Positions 18,988-26,529 of a stretch of DNA of 64,000 bases are shown here, one piece after another. Source of the DNA: Labilithrix sp. (GTDB lineage Bacteria > Myxococcota_A > Polyangia > Polyangiales > Polyangiaceae); contig JAHBWC010000042.1 in NCBI GenBank assembly GCA_019637225.1, positions 1 to 64,000 of the forward strand, in the 5' to 3' direction. Position 1 is the stretch's first letter. The number at the start of each line of letters is the position of its first letter. The notes under the pieces were generated by a model. It did not search any database. It saw nothing but the letters and a program-made list of their open reading frames with translations, and was not told where the DNA came from. The position numbers were made by a program, and so were the translations under genes.

Positions 18988-19171
18988 GGGCACGGGCACG
19001 GGCACGGGCACGGGCACGTCGGAGACGAGAGGAAGCTCGCTCGCGTCACGAGCACAGACAGGACTGAGGGAGCCCCAAGTGCGTGCCATGTGCACAGCAA
19101 GCCGCCACAGAACACGACGCGCCTCTCGTCTCCTCTCCCACGTGCCCGTGCCCGTGCCCGTGCCCGTGCCC
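18988..19171. repeat. Large inverted repeat with (GGGCAC)n arms
   Basis: Left arm 18988-19032 has five GGGCAC hexamers then GTCGGAGACGAGAGG. Right arm 19122-19171 is its near-exact reverse complement (CCTCTCGTCT, five extra bases, then CACGTGCCC repeats). The arms can pair over about 45 bp and enclose about 90 bp. It lies between the convergent genes ending at 18905 and 19245, so a bidirectional terminator or cruciform is likely. The rest of this 340-bp gap shows no gene. Confidence 0.85.
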
Positions 19172-19244
19172 GCTCTCTCTTCTGATCACCTCGCCCGGAA
19201 TAGAGACGCCCCCTAGAGCGACGCGCACGCACGCCGCCGAGGCC

Positions 19245-20090
19245 TCACTCTGCGGAGCAGCTCTCGACGGTGCGCCGGTTGGTCCCGCAGACGACGCTCG
19301 TGGGCGTGCACTGATCGACGACGATGTCGCTCTCGCCGCAAGAGCGACCGCAGCCGCACGTGCCGTCGTACGCGGAGATGCAGCACGTCCCGCGCCCGCA
19401 CGCGTTCACCCCCTCGGTCGGCGACGTCTGCACGCGGCACGAGCACTGGTCCCCCGCCGTCGTGCACGCGACGCTCGTGCACCGGCACGTCGACGCGGGC
19501 GCGGGCCAGTCCTTCGACGCGCAACACACCGCGAACGGCACGGTCTTCCGCGTGCACTTGACCGAGTTTGGCTTCCGGGGCGCGCCCTCGGTCGTCGCGG
19601 GAATCGTGCACTCGCACGACGGAGACGAGTAGGTAGTGCCGGGCTTGACCTCGCAGCTCGACTCCTCCGGCTTGAACGTCGAGCGCTGCCAGAGATCGCA
19701 GACCCCCTGGCAGGACCGCTGGATGCACGCGGCGATGTCCTTGGCGCGCGGATCGTACTCGAGGTCCTGGCAACTCCCGCCGCCGGCGCAGGTGTCGAGC
19801 CGCTTCAGCGCGCCGGGATCGCCGTAGACGCTCGAGACGCCGAAGACGCCGTCGTCCGGCGTCGCGCGGCACGCCTCGTTCGCGCAGCACGCGTCCACGG
19901 GCGCCTGGCAGTTCGTGGCGATGCACTGGCCGCAGGGTTGATCGGAGCGGCCCGCGAACGTGCACGTCGACGTGTAGTCGTCGCCGTTGAACGTCGAGAG
20001 CGCGCACGCGGCGAGCGGCACGACGAGGACGACGAGCGCGCCGAGGGCCGCGGAGCTACGTCGGGCCGGGCGCATGCCGCGGCGTAACAT
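19245..20090 (-). CDS. Cysteine-rich lipoprotein, unknown function
   Basis: 281-aa predicted lipoprotein with signal sequence ALGALVVLVVPLAAC (lipobox LAAC). The mature part is extremely Cys-rich, roughly one Cys in nine residues, often as pairs (CGQC, CGCGRSC, CCAS). Such density indicates a disulphide-bonded extracellular protein. ATG 20090 has GAGGA 4 bases upstream; ATG 20075 is an alternative. The frame extends further upstream but that part is not signal-like. No enzymatic motif is seen. It is convergent with the PEGA paralogue across the large inverted repeat and divergent from the oxidoreductase at 20320, which has a thioredoxin-like fold. Confidence 0.75.
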   Translation of the reverse strand: MLRRGMRPARRSSAALGALVVLVVPLAACALSTFNGDDYTSTCTFAGRSDQPCGQCIATNCQAPVDACCANEACRATPDDGVFGVSSVYGDPGALKRLDTCAGGGSCQDLEYDPRAKDIAACIQRSCQGVCDLWQRSTFKPEESSCEVKPGTTYSSPSCECTIPATTEGAPRKPNSVKCTRKTVPFAVCCASKDWPAPASTCRCTSVACTTAGDQCSCRVQTSPTEGVNACGRGTCCISAYDGTCGCGRSCGESDIVVDQCTPTSVVCGTNRRTVESCSAE

Positions 20091-20319
20091 CGGTCCTCGG
20101 CGAGCGCAAACACGTCGCGGCGGCGCGCCCCGTCCGCGGGCGCCCGACGCCGGGCCGCCGGCCCTTTCGCCGGCGCCGGGTCCAACACCCCGCAATCGTT
20201 CCGACAACCGCGCCTCACGGCAGCGCATCGCCAGAGCGCCCGTCGGGACCCGGCCTTGCCGACCTCGACCGCGCGAAGCGTCAGAACGGAGCGCGCGCCC
20301 CGAGCATCCCAGTGTCGCC

Positions 20320-20946
20320 GTGACCCCGACGATCGACTTCGTCTCCGACGTCATCTGCCCCTGGTGCTTCATCGGTCTCCGCCGGCTCGAGGCCGCGCTC
20401 GAGGCGGAGGGGGCAGCTTCGGCGCCGATCACCTTCCACCCGTTCCAGCTCGATCCGTCGACGCCCGCCGAGGGCGCCGACCTGCGCGAGCGGCTCGCAG
20501 GCAAGTTCGGCGGCGATCCGGAGCCGATGTTCCGCACCGTCGAAGAAGCGGCGCGCGAGAGCGGCATCCCGCTCGATTTCGCCAAGGTGCGCCGGACGCC
20601 GAACACGCTCGCCGCGCACACGCTCATCACCCGCGCGCACGACAAGGGGACGCAGCGCGCCCTCGCGAACGCGCTGTTCGAGGCGTACTTCCTCGAAGGC
20701 AAGGACATCGGGCAGCGCGACGTGCTCGTCGAGATCGCGTCCGGTCACGGCTTCGCGCGCGCGGAGGCGCGCGACATCCTCGAGGACCGCGCCGCGCTCG
20801 ACCTCACCCGCACCGAGGCGCACGCCATGTCCACCCAGGGGATCCGCGGCGTGCCGTTCACGATCCTCGCCGGCAAGCTGGCCCTCTCCGGCGCGCAGCC
20901 CGCCGCGGCCTTCCGCGACGCCTTCCGCCGCGCCCAGAGCGCCTGA
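20320..20946 (+). CDS. DsbA-family (FrnE-like) thiol oxidoreductase
   Basis: 208-aa thioredoxin-fold protein without a signal peptide, so cytoplasmic. It starts TPTIDFVSDVICPWCFIGL with active-site CPWC (Cys13, Cys16). An alpha-helical insertion contains NTLAAHTLITRAHDKG, and the cis-Pro loop is RGVPFTI. This is the FrnE/YwbO subgroup of DsbA-like proteins, close to 2-hydroxychromene-2-carboxylate isomerase fold members; CxxC favours redox or disulphide isomerase activity, often linked to oxidative stress. Start GTG 20320 immediately precedes the conserved beta strand. It is divergent from the Cys-rich lipoprotein gene. Confidence 0.9.
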   Translation: MTPTIDFVSDVICPWCFIGLRRLEAALEAEGAASAPITFHPFQLDPSTPAEGADLRERLAGKFGGDPEPMFRTVEEAARESGIPLDFAKVRRTPNTLAAHTLITRAHDKGTQRALANALFEAYFLEGKDIGQRDVLVEIASGHGFARAEARDILEDRAALDLTRTEAHAMSTQGIRGVPFTILAGKLALSGAQPAAAFRDAFRRAQSA

Positions 20947-20971
20947 CGCCACACGGCCGACTCGAGGCGCC

Positions 20972-21033
20972 GGCCGCCGCTCGTCTCCGCCGGCGCGACG
21001 CCGGGCTCACGGCGCGGCCGCCGCTCGTCTCCG
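20972..21033. repeat. 18-bp direct repeat between convergent genes
   Basis: GGCCGCCGCTCGTCTCCG occurs at 20972-20989 and 21016-21033, and a partial third copy (GGCCGCCGCTCGACG) at 21048 lies inside the end of the TetR gene, encoding its Arg/Pro tail. No function is apparent. Confidence 0.7.
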
Positions 21034-21037
21034 ACGG

Positions 21038-21676
21038 CTACCGGCGTGGCCGCCGCTCGACGTCGAAGCCGACGTACCCGACGACGAGGCGCGTGAGCTC
21101 GTCGACGAGATCGGGCGTGTTGAGCTTCGGTCGATCGACCACCACGCTCTGCACCACCGCGAGCACCACGCGGACCAGGATGAACGCCGCGAGCTCGTGG
21201 TCGAGGTCCGCGTCCGAAGCGCGGAGCGCGCCGACGATCACCGCCTCGAGGCGCTCCTCGAAGCCGAGCATCTCGCGGCGCGCGGTCGTCCGGAGCACCT
21301 GCTCGATGAGGACACGGTGCAGCGCCGGGTTGATGCCCTCGGCCTGCAGGAGATCGCAGAGCAGGTCACGGACGATCGGCCCGAAGCTCACGCGGTCGAC
21401 CCGCTCGAGGCGGGCCGCCACCAGCGCGACCAGACCGTCGCGATAGCGGCGGAGGAGCTCGACGGCGATGGCGTCCTTGCTCGGGAAGTACTGGTAGAGC
21501 GAGCCGACGCTGACGCCGGCCGCCGCCGCGATTCGGTTGGTCGTCGCCTTGGCGTAGCCCTCCTTCACGAAAACGCGAGCCGCGGCCTGGAGCAGCGCCT
21601 CGACCATCGCGAGGGAGCGCTCTTGCTTCGGTTTTTTCCGTGCCGCAGCCCGAACGGCCTTCACCATGACCGCCAT
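21038..21676 (-). CDS. TetR-family transcriptional regulator
   Basis: 212-aa regulator. The N-terminal helix-turn-helix is clear: AAARVFVKEGYAKATTNRIAAAAGVSVGSLYQYFPSKDAI. The C-terminal all-helical ligand domain (from about 70) is of the AefR/DUF-type seen in many TetR proteins. ATG 21676 (MAVMVKAV) is preferred because a start at 21703 would place the operator palindrome inside the gene. A perfect 8+8 palindrome lies 17 bp upstream, in the divergent promoter region shared with the gene at 21771. The likely role is local repression of itself and that gene; the ligand is unknown. Confidence 0.88.
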   Translation of the reverse strand: MAVMVKAVRAAARKKPKQERSLAMVEALLQAAARVFVKEGYAKATTNRIAAAAGVSVGSLYQYFPSKDAIAVELLRRYRDGLVALVAARLERVDRVSFGPIVRDLLCDLLQAEGINPALHRVLIEQVLRTTARREMLGFEERLEAVIVGALRASDADLDHELAAFILVRVVLAVVQSVVVDRPKLNTPDLVDELTRLVVGYVGFDVERRPRR

Positions 21677-21692
21677 TGGAACGCGAGTAGCG

Positions 21693-21714
21693 AATGCGAG
21701 CAATACCTCGCATT
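21693..21714. promoter_or_regulatory. Probable TetR operator
   Basis: Perfect inverted repeat AATGCGAG-N6-CTCGCATT in the divergent region, 17 bp from the regulator start and 57 bp from the DUF962 gene start. Length and position are those expected for a TetR dimer site controlling both genes. Confidence 0.75.
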
Positions 21715-21770
21715 ATTGACCCGACCGACGCCCGACGACGCGGCGCTGGGGGACCGAAGAAGGAGCCGAC

Positions 21771-22106
21771 ATGATTCGCTTGAACGCCGAGTGGACCGAC
21801 CTGATGAAGAGCTACGAGGACGACCACCAGGACCCTCGCAACCAGGCGTGTCACAAGGTCGGCATCCCGCTCATCGCGGCGAGCCTGCCCATCGGCGCGA
21901 CGGTCGTCGGGCTGCCGCTCGCCGCGGCGATGTTCTCGACGGGCTGGGCCTTCCAGTTCGCCGGCCACCTCTTCGAGGGAAAGAAGCCCTCGTTCGTCGG
22001 CGACAAGCGGATGCTCCTCATCGGCCTCGTGTGGTGGCTCAAGAAGACCGGCGCGCCGATCCACCTCCAGGGCGAAGAGCACGGGACGCTCGCCGCGGCG
22101 GAGTGA
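21771..22106 (+). CDS. DUF962/Mpo1-like small membrane protein
   Basis: 111 aa. It matches the DUF962 (YGL010w/Mpo1-like) family by the order WTDLMKSYEDDHQDPRNQACHKVGIPLI, membrane segments (about 34-60 and 80-92), then GWAFQFAGHLFEGKKP. The conserved His residues (in HQDP, ACHKVG and FAGHLFEG) are those used for iron in yeast Mpo1, an alpha-oxidising dioxygenase of 2-hydroxy fatty acids. The bacterial activity is not established. AAGGAG precedes the ATG with good spacing. It is probably under control of the divergent TetR, which would fit lipid or fatty-acid sensing; that is inference. Confidence 0.88.
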   Translation: MIRLNAEWTDLMKSYEDDHQDPRNQACHKVGIPLIAASLPIGATVVGLPLAAAMFSTGWAFQFAGHLFEGKKPSFVGDKRMLLIGLVWWLKKTGAPIHLQGEEHGTLAAAE

Positions 22107-22119
22107 GCAGCGCGCGCTC

Positions 22120-23910
22120 TCAGTAAAACTCCGGATACTCGATCTTGCTCGTGATCCGGAGGACGGCGTTGATCAGGCCGACGTGGCTGTACGTCTGGGG
22201 GAAGTTCCCCCACTGGCTCCCCGTCTTCGGGTCGACGTCCTCGCTGAACAGGCCGAGGTGGTTCGCGTAGCCGAGCAGCGTCTCGAGCTCGCGCAGCGCC
22301 GCCTCGACGCGGCCCATCGCGGCGAGCGCCTCGACGTACCAGAACGCGCAGATGAGGAACGCGGAGGCCGGCAACCCGAAGTCGTCGGCGTGGGCGTAGC
22401 GGTGCATGAGCCCGCCGCCGGCGGTCAAGCGCTCCTCGAGCACGGCGACGTGCCGCGCCGCGCGCGCGGACTGCGGCTCGATGTAGTTCAGGATGATCAG
22501 CTGGAGCGTGCTCGCGTCGACCTCGGCGCTGCCGGGCTCCTGCATGTAGGCGCCGCGGTCGGCGTCGTAGCACGCCTCGATCAAGCGCTCCGCGCGGGCC
22601 GTCAGGCGGGTCGCCGCCCGCCGCATGTCGCGATCGTCGAGCTCGCGCGCGATCTTCTGCGCTGACTTGGCGCCGACCCAGTGACAGAGCCCCGTGTAGC
22701 AGTGACGCCGCGTGAGCTCTCGGAACTCCCAGAGGCTCGCGTCCGGCTGGTCCAGGCATCCCTCGATGCGGCCGAGGAGCGTCGCGATGAGGGCCTTCGA
22801 CGTCGCGCGAGGCTCGCGCGGGAAGCGCTCGTCGACGTAGAGCTTGAGCAGCGCGTAGATGATCTGCCCGTAGATGTCGTTCTGCACCTGGTCGACGGCG
22901 GCGTTGCCGATGCGGACGATCCCGGAGCCGTCGTAGCCCCGGAACGGGACGGTCGACTCGGGGAGCGATCGATCGCCGTCGATCCGCACCACCGGCGGGT
23001 AGCGGCTCGCCGTCGAGGAGGCCGCGGCGATGTTCTCGATGAACTGCGCGAAGCGCTTCATCTCCTCGAACTGCCCGATCCGGTTGAACGCGGTCAGCGT
23101 GAAGTGCGCGTCGCGGAGCCAGCAGAAGCGATAGTCCCAGTTCCTGCCGCTCCCCGGATACTCCGGCAGGCTCGTCGTGGCGGACGCGATGATGGCGCCC
23201 GTGTCCTCGAACTGGTGAAGCTTGAGGACGAGCGCCGAGCGGATGACCTGCTGCTGGTAGAAGCGGCCGATCGCGCACGTTTCGACCCACCGCCGCCAGT
23301 AGTCCACCGTGCGACGGATGTACTCCTCGGCTGTGTCCTCGAGCGCCCGCTCGAGCGGCGCTCCCCAGGTGAGGATCAGGTACTTCTTCTCGCTGAGGAC
23401 GAACTCGGTCTCCCCGGCGACGTAGCTCAGCGGAACGTTCGTGTTGAGACGGACGATCTCGTCGTCGAGGTCGTAGCGGAGGTGGTTGCTCTGGACGTAG
23501 ACGCGCGGCTCGACGCTCCCCCAGCGTCCGCGCGGCCTGCACACGACCCGGATCCGCGGCGTGCCCGCGATCGGCTCGATCTTCCGGACCAGCATGAGCG
23601 GCTTGAACGCGCGCCCGAACTGGCGAAAGCGCGGGGCGCAGTCGATCACCCGGAACGAGCCGTCGGGCGCGTCGATCGTCGTGACGAGGACGTTCGTGTT
23701 CCAGATGTACTCCTGCTTCTGCTGACGCGGGGCCTCGACGCTCTCGACCGCGAGCTGCCCGCCGCGCTCGCGATCGAGCAGGTGCCCGAAGACGCAGCTG
23801 CTGTCGAACCGCGGGAGGCACATCCAGACGACGCGCGCGCTCGAGTCGACGTGGGCGACGTAAGCGCAGTTGCCCACGATGCCCATGTCGTACTGGTGGC
23901 GGAGCGTCAT
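22120..23910 (-). CDS. Glycoside hydrolase family 15 (trehalase/glucoamylase-like)
   Basis: 596-aa cytosolic GH15-type protein: an N-terminal beta-sandwich (about 1-210, IVGNCAYVAHVDSSARVVWM) and a C-terminal (alpha/alpha)6 barrel. The barrel contains NWDYRFCWLRDA, YGQIIYAL, the general acid region SLWEFRE (Glu395), and the general base region GLFSEDVDPKTGSQWGNFPQ (Glu557). The subfamily with NWDYRYCWLRDA includes bacterial and mycobacterial trehalases; alpha,alpha-trehalose is the most probable substrate, other alpha-glucosides are possible. Its ATG overlaps the stop of the upstream response regulator (ATGA), so the two are translationally coupled. Confidence 0.93.
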   Translation of the reverse strand: MTLRHQYDMGIVGNCAYVAHVDSSARVVWMCLPRFDSSCVFGHLLDRERGGQLAVESVEAPRQQKQEYIWNTNVLVTTIDAPDGSFRVIDCAPRFRQFGRAFKPLMLVRKIEPIAGTPRIRVVCRPRGRWGSVEPRVYVQSNHLRYDLDDEIVRLNTNVPLSYVAGETEFVLSEKKYLILTWGAPLERALEDTAEEYIRRTVDYWRRWVETCAIGRFYQQQVIRSALVLKLHQFEDTGAIIASATTSLPEYPGSGRNWDYRFCWLRDAHFTLTAFNRIGQFEEMKRFAQFIENIAAASSTASRYPPVVRIDGDRSLPESTVPFRGYDGSGIVRIGNAAVDQVQNDIYGQIIYALLKLYVDERFPREPRATSKALIATLLGRIEGCLDQPDASLWEFRELTRRHCYTGLCHWVGAKSAQKIARELDDRDMRRAATRLTARAERLIEACYDADRGAYMQEPGSAEVDASTLQLIILNYIEPQSARAARHVAVLEERLTAGGGLMHRYAHADDFGLPASAFLICAFWYVEALAAMGRVEAALRELETLLGYANHLGLFSEDVDPKTGSQWGNFPQTYSHVGLINAVLRITSKIEYPEFY

Positions 23911-24311
23911 CGAGCCCCTTCGCCTCCGTCCGCGAGCATGTCCTCGACGACGTCGTAGAGCTGCTCGAGGCTGAACGGCTTGCCGAGCTCACCCTCCGCG
24001 CCGAGCTCGTCCGCCCGGAGCTTCGAGTCTTCGAGGGCCGTGATCACGACGATCGGGATGCTCCGGCCGTAGCGCTCGTGGAGCGCTCGCGCGAAGGTCC
24101 AGCCGTCCATCACCGGCATCTTCATGTCGAGGAGGATGAGCCGAGGTTGCTCGGCCTCGACGCGCGCGAGGGCCTCCTTCCCGTGTCGCGCCGTGGCGAC
24201 CCTGTAACCCTTGTGCGTGAGCGCCTCGACGATGATGTTGACCATCTCGGGATCGTCGTCGGCGACGAGGATCGGCCTCGCGGCCTCGGCTGTGGCGCTC
24301 GTCTGTGTCAT
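23907..24311 (-). CDS. Stand-alone response regulator receiver
   Basis: 134-aa single-domain receiver. The acidic pair (VADDDPE, about 16-22), phospho-acceptor Asp in LILLDMKMPVMDGW (about 60), Thr/Ser in VVITALED and Lys in ELGKPFSLEQL are all present. No output domain exists, so it acts by protein contact, as CheY-like or phosphorelay regulators do. Its stop overlaps the GH15 start, an unusual pairing that suggests control of or by carbohydrate metabolism. The start at 24311 is the first Met with the conserved spacing to the domain; the frame runs further upstream but is non-conserved. No cognate kinase is adjacent. Confidence 0.88.
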   Translation of the reverse strand: MTQTSATAEAARPILVADDDPEMVNIIVEALTHKGYRVATARHGKEALARVEAEQPRLILLDMKMPVMDGWTFARALHERYGRSIPIVVITALEDSKLRADELGAEGELGKPFSLEQLYDVVEDMLADGGEGAR

Positions 24312-24506
24312 GAGCTCGCGCGCGCGTTCCGCCACGCGTCGGAACCGACGCGCGCCCCCCGATCCCAGCAAGCGGCGATCCAAGAACGGCACAGCCCACC
24401 CCTCTGGAGCGCGGGCGGACCGCGCGGAGCCGCGAGCTCCGGCCCGCACGGCGAGCTCTGCCGCCGAGTCGTGCGCGAGCGCGCGATCGCCTATTCTCTG
24501 CCGGTG

Positions 24507-26393
24507 ATGCCGGCGAAGGGGCCCCAGACGGTGACGTTCACGCCGCCGGCGGACGCGCCGTCCGAGGACTCTCCGCACAAGGTCGCGTTCACGCAGACGG
24601 ACGCCGGCGCGACGTTCTCCGGCAACGCCGAGGACCGCTACGAGCCGCGACGCGTCCTCGGACGGGGCGGCATGGGCACGGTGGTCCTCGTCCACGACCG
24701 CACCGTCGGGAGGTTCGTCGCCCGGAAGCAGCTCAACGACGACGAGGAACACGACGACGAGTCGCTCGCGCGCTTCGCGCGGGAAGCGCGCGTGCAGGGC
24801 CAGCTCGAGCACCCGGCGATCGTCCCCGTCTACGACGTCGGCACGAGCCCCGACCAGAAGCCGTTCTTCACGATGAAGCGCGTGCGCGGGCAGTCTCTCC
24901 AGGAGATCCTCACGCAGGCGGCCGCGGGCGCGTCGACCGGCTTCTCGCGCCGGAAGCTGCTCTCCGCGTTCAGCCAGCTCTGCGCCGCGGCCCACTACGC
25001 CCACGAGCGCGGCGTCGTCCATCGCGACATCAAGCCGACCAACATCATGCTCGGCGCTTACGGCGAGGTGTACCTGCTCGACTGGGGCGTCGCCAAGGTC
25101 GCCGGCGAGCCACGCGAGCGGCAGCGGTCCGACGAGAAGATCGACGCCAAGGCCGGCGTCCAGACCGGATACGGCGCCGTCATGGGCACGCTCACCACGA
25201 TGGCGCCCGAGCAAGCCGTCGGCGGCGAGGTCGACGCGCGCACCGACGTCTACGCGCTCGGCGCCGTGCTCTTCGAGATCCTCACGCTCCAGGCGTTTCA
25301 CCCGCGCGGCGAGTTCGACGAGGTCGTGCAGAAGATCACGACCGGCATCGAGGCGCGGCCCAGCGTGCGCGCACCCGAGGCCGAGGTCCCTCCCGAGCTC
25401 GAGGAGCTGTGCGTGGCGGCGACGCGCCTCCAGCCCTCCGACCGCCTCGCGTCCGCGATGCTCCTCCGCGACCGCATCGAGGCGTACCTCGACGGCGACC
25501 GCGACGTCGAGCTCCGCCAACGCAGCTCACGCGCGCACGCCGAGGCGGCGCGCGCGGCCGCCGAGGAGGCGCTCGGCGCGAGCGCCCGCTCGTCGGCGGA
25601 CGAGGAGGCCCTGCGTGCGTCGGCGCTCGGCGAGGCCGGCAAGGCGCTCGCGCTCGACCCCGACAACCAAGACGCCCTCGGCACGCTCGTGCGGCTGCTC
25701 ACGTCGCCTCCGACGACGATCCCGCGCGACGTGACCGTCGAGCAAGACGCCGCGCTTCGCAAGAACATGCGCCGCGGCGGGATCGCGGCGGCCGTCGTCT
25801 ACGGCTACATCTCGCTGAACGCGCTGTCGACCTGGCACCTCGGCGTCCAAGACGTCCGGACGTTCACGATCGCGCACGTGCTCTGGGGGCTCGCCTTCGT
25901 GACGAGCCTCGTCACCATCGTCCGCCCGTCTTACACGACGATCTTCACGACGTTCGTGCTCGGCGTCACCACGAGCGCCTACGTGACGAGCGTCTACGGC
26001 CCGTACCTCCTCGTGTCGACGCTCATCACGATGCACGCGGTGCTCTTCGCGTTCGTGCGCGACTGGAAGCCACGCCTCGCCGTGATCGGCCTCTCGTCCG
26101 CCGCCTGGACGTTGAGCGTCTTCGGCGACTCGCTCGGGGTCTTCCCGGAGGTCGTGCGCTTCGCCGACGGCGGCATGACGATTCACTCGTCGGTCCTCAG
26201 CCTGCCGGCTACCGCCACGACCGTCTACCTCTACGCGGCCGTCCTCGCGAGCATCGTCGCGCCGGCCCTCGTGGTCGGCGCCCTTCGGAGCGCCTACCAG
26301 CGAAACGAGCTCGCGATGCGCCTGCAGGCCTGGCAACTCCGCCGCCTCGTCGCCGGCGGCAGCGCCCGCCGCGAAGACACTCCGAAGCGCTGA
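24507..26393 (+). CDS. Ser/Thr protein kinase with six-helix membrane domain
   Basis: 628-aa Hanks-type kinase. An N-terminal extension (1-45) precedes the kinase domain (about 46-330), with glycine loop GRGGMGTVV, Lys74 in VARKQL, catalytic HRDIKPTNIML (Asp174), and DWG (192-194) in place of DFG. The activation segment has GTLTTMAPEQA. A helical linker rich in Ala/Glu (about 340-400), with a TPR-like ALGEAGKALALDPDNQDAL, follows. The C-terminal six hydrophobic helices begin GIAAAVVYGYISLN. DWG occurs in several bacterial kinases and still offers the metal-binding Asp. The start may be GTG 24504 or ATG 24507. The membrane domain could sense a signal; substrates are unknown. Confidence 0.92.
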   Translation: MPAKGPQTVTFTPPADAPSEDSPHKVAFTQTDAGATFSGNAEDRYEPRRVLGRGGMGTVVLVHDRTVGRFVARKQLNDDEEHDDESLARFAREARVQGQLEHPAIVPVYDVGTSPDQKPFFTMKRVRGQSLQEILTQAAAGASTGFSRRKLLSAFSQLCAAAHYAHERGVVHRDIKPTNIMLGAYGEVYLLDWGVAKVAGEPRERQRSDEKIDAKAGVQTGYGAVMGTLTTMAPEQAVGGEVDARTDVYALGAVLFEILTLQAFHPRGEFDEVVQKITTGIEARPSVRAPEAEVPPELEELCVAATRLQPSDRLASAMLLRDRIEAYLDGDRDVELRQRSSRAHAEAARAAAEEALGASARSSADEEALRASALGEAGKALALDPDNQDALGTLVRLLTSPPTTIPRDVTVEQDAALRKNMRRGGIAAAVVYGYISLNALSTWHLGVQDVRTFTIAHVLWGLAFVTSLVTIVRPSYTTIFTTFVLGVTTSAYVTSVYGPYLLVSTLITMHAVLFAFVRDWKPRLAVIGLSSAAWTLSVFGDSLGVFPEVVRFADGGMTIHSSVLSLPATATTVYLYAAVLASIVAPALVVGALRSAYQRNELAMRLQAWQLRRLVAGGSARREDTPKR

Positions 26394-26529
26394 CACGAAG
26401 CGCCCTCGTACGATCCGGTCGATCATGCGGACCGTCCGCACCGGGTCGCAGACCGCGCGCGGGGGGATGATCTACGCCGGATCATCGCTGGATCGGCCCG
26501 GCATTCGGCGTGCATAGCCTCACGAAATC

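Noticed and set aside
16677-19232. 851-aa minus-strand frame across the lipoprotein, repeats and PEGA gene
   Set aside because: It spans intergenic repeat arrays, giving runs of RARARAR, and overlaps two genes with clear signal peptides.
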